From JACCXG01 sp963785755 (lineage in GTDB: Bacteria; Acidobacteriota; Vicinamibacteria; Vicinamibacterales; 2-12-FULL-66-21): a stretch of DNA of 64,000 nucleotides. Below, in pieces: positions 58,087-64,000 of the stretch; position 1 is the stretch's first letter, and every line of letters starts with the position of its first letter. Made by a program: the position numbers and the translations under genes. The notes below the pieces were generated by a model. The model did no database searches and was not told the DNA's origin. It was given only the letters and a program-made list of their open reading frames with translations. The stretch covers positions 558,001 to 622,000 of the forward strand of contig CAWAXG010000013.1 in assembly GCA_963785755.1 (NCBI GenBank). Direction: 5' to 3'.

Positions 58087-59625
58087 AGGGGAATGTTCCC
58101 GTGCTTCTTCGGCGGGTTCTTGTCGCGCTTGGTTTCGAGGGTGGCGAGCGCCGCGATCAGCTTGGCCCGCGTCTGCCGCGGACGGATCACTTCGTCGACG
58201 AATCCGCGTGACGCCGCGACGAAGGGATTCGCGAACTTCTCACGGAATTCCGCGACCCGCGTGGCGCGGAGCGCGTCCGGATCCGGCGCGGCATCGAGCT
58301 CACGCTTGTACAGGATGTTCACGGCGCCTTCGGGACCCATGACGGCAATCTCGGCCGACGGCCAGGCGAAATTCACGTCCGTGCGGATGTGCTTGCTGGA
58401 CATGACGCAATACGCACCGCCGTATGCTTTGCGGGTGATGACCGTGACCTTCGGCACCGTCGCTTCGGCAAACGCGTAGAGCAGCTTGGCGCCGTGCCTG
58501 ATGATCCCGCCGTACTCCTGGCGCGTGCCCGGCAGGAAGCCCGGCACATCTTCGAACGTGACCAGGGGAATGTTGAAGGCGTCGCAGAACCTGACGAAAC
58601 GGGCGGCCTTCACCGACGCGTCGATGTCGAGTGTGCCGGCGAGGATCGCCGGCTGGTTCGCCACGATGCCCACGCTGCGGCCCGCCAGACGGGCAAAGCC
58701 GACGATGATGTTCTTCGCGAAGTGACGGTGGACTTCCAGGAATGCCCCTTGATCAACGACGGCGTGAATCAGCTCCAGCATGTCGTAGGGCTGATTCGGC
58801 GCGTCCGGGACGATCCGGTCGAGCAGCTCGTCCTCGCGATCGACCGGATCGGCGGTGTCCCGGCGCGGCGCTTCGTCGACGTTGTTGCTCGGCAGATAGC
58901 CGAGCAGCTCGCGGACGAGACGCAGGCACTCTCGATCGTCCGGCACGGCGAAATGCGCGACACCGCTCACCGCGTTGTGCGTCATGGCGCCGCCGAGCTC
59001 CTCCTTCGTGACCTCCTCGTGCGTGACCGTCCTGATCACATCCGGCCCGGTCACGAACATGTAGCTCGTCCCCTCGACCATGATGTTGAAGTCGGTGATC
59101 GCCGGCGAATACACGGCGCCCCCGGCGCACGCTCCCATGATCGCGGAGATCTGCGGGATGACGCCGGAAGCGAGGGTGTTGCGCAGGAAGATGTCCGCGT
59201 AACCGCCGAGCGAGAGCACGCCTTCCTGGATCCGCGCGCCGCCGGAGTCGTTGAGGCCGACCACCGGCGCGCCCATCTTGATCGCGAGATCCATGATCTT
59301 GACGATCTTCGCGGCGTTGGTCTCGGACAACGACCCGCCGAACACCGTGAAGTCCTGCGCGAATGCGTAGACGATTCGACCCTCGACCCGGCCGCATCCC
59401 GCGACAACGCCGTCTCCGGGTACGACCTGGTCGGCCATGCCGAAGTCCCGGCATCGATGCGTGACGAGCTTGTCGATCTCCTCGAACGAGCCGGGATCGA
59501 ACAGGAAATCGATGCGCTCGCGGGCCGTCAGCTTGCCGGCGCTCCGATGCCGGTGGAGACGCTCCTCGCCACCTCCCAGCTCCGCGCGCCGCTCGAGATC
59601 CTCGAGGTATCTGAAGTCTGTCCAT
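58083..59625 (-). CDS. Acyl-CoA (propionyl/methylmalonyl-type) carboxyltransferase subunit, start region frame uncertain
   Basis: The carboxyltransferase moves CO2 from biotin to an acyl-CoA. Clear blocks are GKLTARERIDFLFDPGSFEE, VYAFAQDFTVFGGSLSETNA, LNDSGGARIQEGVLSLGGYA, FEDVPGFLPGTRQE and KAYGGAYCVMSSKH, pointing to propionyl/methylmalonyl-CoA type. In-frame homology extends upstream of ATG 59438 to about 59620 with no normal start. Removing one G at 59622-59623 would let ATG 59625 start a 513-residue protein of typical size. The true start is therefore inferred. Confidence 0.88.
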
Positions 59626-59666
59626 TCGATGTGTCAGATCGCGTCGCGCGAATACGAGGTCTCCGC

Positions 59667-60320
59667 CTAGGCCTTGACCGCCTGTGCCTTCTCCCAGTCC
59701 TTGAGGAATCGCTCGAGGCCGATGTCGGTCAACGGGTGCTTGAACAGCGCTTCGATCACCGCGGCCGGACACGTACAGATGTCAGCACCCAGGCGGGCGG
59801 CCTCGACGATGTGGAGCGGATGGCGCGTCGACGCCACCAGGATCTCGGTGGCGAACTGGTAGTTCTCGAAGATCTCGACGATCTCGCCGATCAGGTTCAT
59901 GCCGGACGTCGCGATGTCGTCCAGCCGGCCCACGAACGGACTGACGTAGGTGGCGCCGACCTTGGCCGCGAGCAGCGCCTGCGTCGGCGAGAACACGAGC
60001 GTGACGTTGACGCGCGTCCCTTCCGACGCCAGGGTCTTGCACGCCTGGACGCCGGCCTTCGTGAACGGGACCTTCACGACGATGTGCTTGTCGATCTTGG
60101 CGAGCTCGCGCCCTTCGCGGAGCATGCCGTCGACGTCGGTCGCCACCACTTCGGCGCTGGTCGGTCCCTGGACGATGTCGCAGATGCGCTTCAGCAGCGC
60201 GCGATAGTCGCCCCCCTCCTTCGCGAGGAGCGAGGGGTTCGTGGTGATGCCGTCGATGATGCCGAGGGGCACGAGGCTCTCGATTTCCTTCAAATTGCCG
60301 GAGTCGATGAACAGCTTCAT
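59667..60320 (-). CDS. Transaldolase / fructose-6-phosphate aldolase-like (small TalC type)
   Basis: The 217-residue TIM-barrel enzyme of the short transaldolase family starts MKLFIDSGNLKEIESL and shows GITTNPSLLAKEG, KVPFTKAGVQACKTL with the Schiff-base Lys, NVTLVFSPTQALLAA and SPFVGRLDDI. It transfers dihydroxyacetone units in the non-oxidative pentose phosphate pathway, or acts as F6P aldolase; motifs alone do not decide. It lies in the collinear hsl-acc-tam run. Confidence 0.9.
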   Translation of the reverse strand: MKLFIDSGNLKEIESLVPLGIIDGITTNPSLLAKEGGDYRALLKRICDIVQGPTSAEVVATDVDGMLREGRELAKIDKHIVVKVPFTKAGVQACKTLASEGTRVNVTLVFSPTQALLAAKVGATYVSPFVGRLDDIATSGMNLIGEIVEIFENYQFATEILVASTRHPLHIVEAARLGADICTCPAAVIEALFKHPLTDIGLERFLKDWEKAQAVKA

Positions 60321-60400
60321 AGGGATATCCTCAGTTGATGGGCCGGATCACCAGCGTTTCCATATCGGCCACGCGGCCAGAGCCGCTCGAATCCTTCAAT

Positions 60401-60426
60401 TCTGGCAGGTCTGGCAGCTTTGGCAA
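60401..60426 (+). repeat. TCTGGCAGG short tandem iterations
   Basis: Three degenerate 9-10-base units of TCTGGCAGG lie in the 120-base gap between the transaldolase and the Fn3 lipoprotein, resembling the other iterated intergenic motifs of this window. Nothing else is seen in the gap. Confidence 0.5.
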
Positions 60427-60440
60427 TGCTCACGCCGCCG

Positions 60441-61628
60441 TCATCGCGCAGTCTCTTCAACCCGCGGCGACTGCGGGCTCGCGTTGGGAGGCGTCGCACC
60501 GTCCACGGCGACGATCGCGTAGATGTAGCGCGTTCCCGGTTTCACCGTCGTATCGCGGTACGACGTCTCGCGGATCGGCGCCGGTGTGATCGGCTGCAGC
60601 ACACCATCGGGCGCGTCGGCCCGCAAGACGACGTAGCCGGCGAGATCCGTTTCCTTGTTGGGGTCCCAGATCAGGCTGATCTCGCCACCGGTCGCGACGG
60701 CACTGGGCGTCGCGGGCGCCGCGGGAGGAAACACATCGACCGGGGTGACGCACTCCTCCTCCGAAAGATCCCCTTCGACCGCGCCGTCCTTGGAGACGAT
60801 CACGCTGCGCACGCGGAAACAGCGCTGCTGGCCGAACTGCGCGCCGCTGAACTCGAAGGACGGCGACGCCAGCGGCGACGGATTGAGCGGCGTCATCGGC
60901 TCGCCGGCACGATACACGTTGAACCCGAGCGTCGCGGGCGCCGCGGGCACCTCCGCCGGCGGCTTCCATCCCAGGGTCACAGCGGTTTCCGTCACCTTTG
61001 CGCTCACATCCTCAGGCGGTGCCGGGAGCGGAACGATCGGGACCTGAACCCGCGTCGACGGCGGCCCCGTCCGTCCTGACCTCGCCACGCCTCGCACCGC
61101 GTAAATCCGCATCGGATCCTTGCTGACAGGCGCAGCCGGGGCGGCTGGCGCCGCAGGCACGACCGCGGGCGGCGGTGTCGGCGGAGCCGGCGCCGGTTCC
61201 TTTGGCGACAACGGCTTCAGCTTCTCGGCTGTCAACGGGTCGTCGAAGAATACCGCCTCACCAGGACTCGGACGCGTATCGCCTTCCTTGGGCTGCTCCC
61301 CTTCCTCCAGCGGCGGACGGACCTCGACCTGGCCCACGAGGTACGGCTTCGTCAGAAGCTCCCGGTTCGGCGGGATGAAGCCGGGCGCCGCGCTCACGGC
61401 GTAAATCTCGACGCGATCGAGCTCCACCGGACCCGGCCCGTTCGCGTTCGTCGTCGGCAGGACGAACCGCAGCCGGGCCTGATCCCCGACCCGCCGCACC
61501 GACAATTCGACCGCCGCTGACGGAACGAGGTGCAGCGGCGCCAGCGGCGGCCCCTTCTGGCCGCAGGCCGGCAGCATCACACAGATCGCCGCCACAGCCA
61601 GACCCATTCGACCGGAAGCCGTCGACAT
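60441..61628 (-). CDS. Lipoprotein with LptM-like lipobox and fibronectin type III-like domains
   Basis: The 395-residue protein has a lipoprotein signal ending in LPAC, with acylated Cys followed by GQKGPPLAP. This is the short motif of LptM/YifL lipoproteins, which help LptD maturation. An Ala/Pro-rich linker (~130-185) follows, then at least two Fn3-like beta domains (PPEDVSAKVTETAVTLGWKP; PATPSAVATGGEISLIWDP). It overlaps the hslU stop by one base. An outer-membrane location is likely. A role in LPS export is only suggested by the motif. Confidence 0.75.
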   Translation of the reverse strand: MSTASGRMGLAVAAICVMLPACGQKGPPLAPLHLVPSAAVELSVRRVGDQARLRFVLPTTNANGPGPVELDRVEIYAVSAAPGFIPPNRELLTKPYLVGQVEVRPPLEEGEQPKEGDTRPSPGEAVFFDDPLTAEKLKPLSPKEPAPAPPTPPPAVVPAAPAAPAAPVSKDPMRIYAVRGVARSGRTGPPSTRVQVPIVPLPAPPEDVSAKVTETAVTLGWKPPAEVPAAPATLGFNVYRAGEPMTPLNPSPLASPSFEFSGAQFGQQRCFRVRSVIVSKDGAVEGDLSEEECVTPVDVFPPAAPATPSAVATGGEISLIWDPNKETDLAGYVVLRADAPDGVLQPITPAPIRETSYRDTTVKPGTRYIYAIVAVDGATPPNASPQSPRVEETAR

Positions 61629-63011
61629 CAGAGAACGTAGCGCGACAAATCTTCGTTGCCGACGATGTCGGCGAGCATGCGGTCGACGTACGCCTCGTCG
61701 ATCGCCACGGTCCGCTCCCGCAGGTCGGGGGCATCGAAGGACACCTCGTCGAGCAGCTTTTCCATAACCGTGTGCAAGCGTCTGGCTCCGATGTTCTCGG
61801 TTCGTTCGTTCACGACCGTCGCGAAGTCGGCGATGCGTCCGATCGCGCCCGCCGTGAACGTCAGGTCCACCCCTTCGGTGGACAGCAGCGCCGTGTACTG
61901 CTTCACGAGCGCGCTCTTCGGCTCCGTCAAGATGCGGACGAAGTCCTCGCGCCCGAGCGCCTCGAGTTCGACGCGGATGGGGAACCGCCCCTGGAGCTCG
62001 GGAATCAGAATCCGAGGGCTTGGACACGTGAAAGGCTCCGGCCGCGATGAACAGAATGTGATCGGTCCGGACCATTCCATACTTCGTATTGACGGTCGTC
62101 CCCTCGATGATCGGGAGAATATCGCGCTGCACGCCCTCGCGGCTGACGTCGGGTCCATGACCGCCTTCGCGCCCCGCGACCTTGTCGATCTCGTCGACGA
62201 AGATGATGCCCGACTGCTGCACGCGCTCGACCGCGGCCCGGGCCACGCTCTCCATGTCGATCAGCTTCTGCTCTTCTTCCTGCGCGAGCGCCTCGAGCGC
62301 TTCGGGAATCCGCAGCTTCCGCTTTTTCGACCGCCCCTGAAACAGGCCCGGGAGCATGTCCTTGATGTTGATGTCGACTTCCTCGACCGACGAGCCGGCG
62401 ATGATCTCGAACGACGGAAAGCTCTTTTCGCGGACGTCGATCTCGACCTGCTTGTCGTCGAGCCGGCCCGATCGGAGCTGATCGCGCAGCTTCTCGCGCG
62501 TGCGCTGCGCCTGCTCGCGGATGGACGCCGCCTGGTCGTCGTAGTCGACCGTATGCGGCAGCGGCGGGAGCAGCAGATCCAGCACTCGTTCTTCGGCAGC
62601 GCGGGCCGCCTTCTCCCGGACCTCCCCGCGGCGCTCCTCGCGCACCATGTCGACGCCGAGCTCCACGAGGTCGCGAACCATCGACTCGACGTCGCGGCCG
62701 ACGTAGCCGACCTCGGTGAATTTCGAGGCTTCAACTTTCAGGAACGGCGACTGCGCCAGGCGCGCCAGACGTCTGGCGATTTCGGTCTTGCCGACACCGG
62801 TCGGACCGATCATCAGGATGTTCTTGGGCGCGATCTCTTCGGCGAGATCCGCGGGCAGCTTCTGCCTCCGCGTCCGGTTGCGCAGCGCGATGGCGACCGC
62901 GCGCTTCGCCTGCGCCTGGCCGATGACGTACTTGTCCAGCTCCGCGACGATCTGTCTCGGAGTCAACGACTCGGCGTTCGTTGACGTGGTTTCAGGAAGA
63001 TAGATGGCCAT
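61628..63011 (-). CDS. hslU: HslUV protease ATPase subunit, interrupted by a +1 frameshift
   Basis: HslU is the AAA+ unfoldase that feeds HslV. The first frame has LTPRQIVAELDKYVIGQAQA, Walker A GPTGVGKT, VGYVGRDVESMVRDL, the I-domain and IIFVDEIDKVAGREGGHGPD. At about 62010 an extra T breaks the frame just after AAGAFHVSKPSD. The second frame continues IPELQGRFPIRVEL, ALGREDFVRILTEPKSALVK and ends NEDLSRYVL. The repaired protein is 460 residues, normal length. hslV is 57 bases upstream on the same strand. Confidence 0.94.
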
Positions 63012-63068
63012 GATATCGACCGACGCTTGGCGTTGTCCCTGGTTCCCTTCTCGACCGCCGCAGTGGAA

Positions 63069-63596
63069 TTAGAGTGCTTCGATGGTGATCTTGTCGTTCG
63101 AGTAGATGCAGATGGCGGCCGCGATCGTCATGGCCTCGTCCGCAATCTGACGCGCGCCGAGCGTGGTGTGGCGCGCCAGCGCCTTGGCCGCCGCCATCGC
63201 GTACACGCCTCCCGACCCGATCGCGATGATCCCATCATCGGGCTCGATCAGGTCGCCGTTTCCTGAGAGGAGATACGTGGACTTCTTGTCCATCACGAGC
63301 AGCATGGCCTCGAGCCGCCGGAGCATCCGGTCGGTCCGCCAGTCCTTGGCGAGCTCTACGGCCGAGCGCTCGAGATTCCCGCGATGCTGCTCCAGTTTGG
63401 TTTCGAACCGGGAGAACAGGGCGAAAGAGTCGGCCGCGGAACCGGCAAACCCGGCCAGGATCCGGTCGTTGTACAGCTTTCGGATCTTCCGGGCGGTCTG
63501 CTTGACGACCGTGTCGCCGAACGTCACCTGCCCGTCGCTGGCCATCACGGTCTCGTCGCGGTGACGAACCGCCAGAACCGTCGTTGCGAGGAACAT
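63069..63596 (-). CDS. hslV: HslUV peptidase subunit
   Basis: The 175-residue threonine peptidase starts MFLATTVLAVRH. The catalytic N-terminal Thr should be exposed after removal of the short MFLA propeptide. Family blocks GQVTFGDTVVKQTARKIRKL, AGFAGSAADSFALFSRFE and SGNGDLIEPDDGIIAIGSGG are intact. It forms the proteolytic core with HslU and heads the long minus-strand gene run. Confidence 0.96.
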   Translation of the reverse strand: MFLATTVLAVRHRDETVMASDGQVTFGDTVVKQTARKIRKLYNDRILAGFAGSAADSFALFSRFETKLEQHRGNLERSAVELAKDWRTDRMLRRLEAMLLVMDKKSTYLLSGNGDLIEPDDGIIAIGSGGVYAMAAAKALARHTTLGARQIADEAMTIAAAICIYSNDKITIEAL

Positions 63597-63785
63597 CAGA
63601 AGGGCGATCGTATCAAAAGCCTGCAGATCGCAGGGTCAGGAGAACGGCTGGTTTCGAGGACACTTTTGTTGCCGATATCGGACAGCCGGGGTGACGAAAG
63701 AGCGGTAAAATGATGAAACATTGAGGAAGTCGCAGCTGGACGACTGGCAGATTGGTTGCTATTTCCTGTTCTGGAGGATCCCCCA

Positions 63786-64000
63786 ATGACTCGCGGCAAA
63801 TTGCTGATCGGGACGTTCGTGGCGGTAGTCGCAGCAGGGGTACTGCCAGCCGGCGCGCAGAGCCAGGGAGCCGGCAGCGCCACCCGGGAGCCCAGCACGT
63901 CGGGCGAGCGGACAGGCGGCAGCGCGGTCTCGCGGGGCGGCGATTCGGGACCCAGCTCCGCCGGCAGTCCGTCCAGTTCAGGCAGTTCAACTTCCAGCGG
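63786..64000 (+). CDS. Secreted Ser/Gly-rich protein, 3' truncated by window edge
   Basis: The frame opens at ATG 63786 with GGAGG eight bases upstream and stays open to the end of the window (71 residues seen). A signal peptide (MTRGKLLIGTFVAVVAAGVL, cleavage near AGAQS) is followed by low-complexity Ser/Gly/Thr/Pro sequence, perhaps a linker before a domain outside the window. It is divergent from hslV. Function cannot be judged. Confidence 0.7.
   Translation, partial: MTRGKLLIGTFVAVVAAGVLPAGAQSQGAGSATREPSTSGERTGGSAVSRGGDSGPSSAGSPSSSGSSTSS

Noticed and set aside
63661..63720. Promoter for the Ser/Gly-rich secreted protein (TAAAAT at 63706)
   Set aside because: No -35-like hexamer lies at an acceptable distance.

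Overview
The window looks like a GC-rich chromosome segment of a Gram-negative soil-type bacterium, most likely an acidobacterium close to Vicinamibacteria. This assignment is inferred from gene content: an Oar-like TonB receptor with a carboxypeptidase-type N-terminal domain, an 'ADOP'-type FtsX permease without its own ATPase, a B12-dependent ribonucleotide reductase, Omp85/TamB export genes, and intergenic gaps filled with short iterated motifs. No rRNA, tRNA, CRISPR array, prophage or insertion sequence was recognised.

Region by region. 1-3.3 kb: the C-terminal part of an Lhr-type helicase, a small secreted protein and a secreted metallophosphatase. 3.3-7.4 kb: a complete urate-to-ureidoglycolate set (uricase, HIU hydrolase, OHCU decarboxylase, allantoinase, allantoicase). 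7.4-10.1 kb: a PQQ-type sugar dehydrogenase, a small lipoprotein-like protein and a beta-hydroxyacid dehydrogenase. 10.8-25.6 kb: a TonB receptor, MFS transporter, AsmA-like protein, M24 peptidase, OGFr-domain protein, DinB protein, hydrolase, phosphodiesterase, ABC permease and an HtrA-like protein that has lost its catalytic triad. 25.7-35.4 kb: a LuxR regulator with a truncated receiver, nrdJ with a plausible NrdR-box promoter, a histidine kinase with a sigma-54 NtrC-type regulator, a glycine-zipper lipoprotein and a CPBP protease. 35.6-48.2 kb: a surface glycan cluster with four GT4 glycosyltransferases in one tight operon, two methyltransferases, DUF2062 and three polytopic GT-C-like proteins. 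48.3-63.6 kb: a ten-gene run on the minus strand, hslV-hslU-Fn3 lipoprotein-transaldolase-acyl-CoA carboxylase (three genes)-tamB-Omp85-SurA-like, joining cytoplasmic proteolysis, carboxylation and envelope assembly. The right edge cuts a secreted Ser/Gly-rich protein.

Two window-wide features stand out. First, seven conserved genes each contain or imply a single-base frame break, and undoing it restores the usual family length every time. This suggests consensus sequence errors more than real pseudogenes. Second, many gaps carry short-period, often inverted, low-complexity motifs from a small shared vocabulary (GATC-type, CCCGAGT-type, GGGTTCA-type, AACTCCC-type, CGTGC-type), in one place nested inside one another. 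I consider these repeats the least explained structure here.
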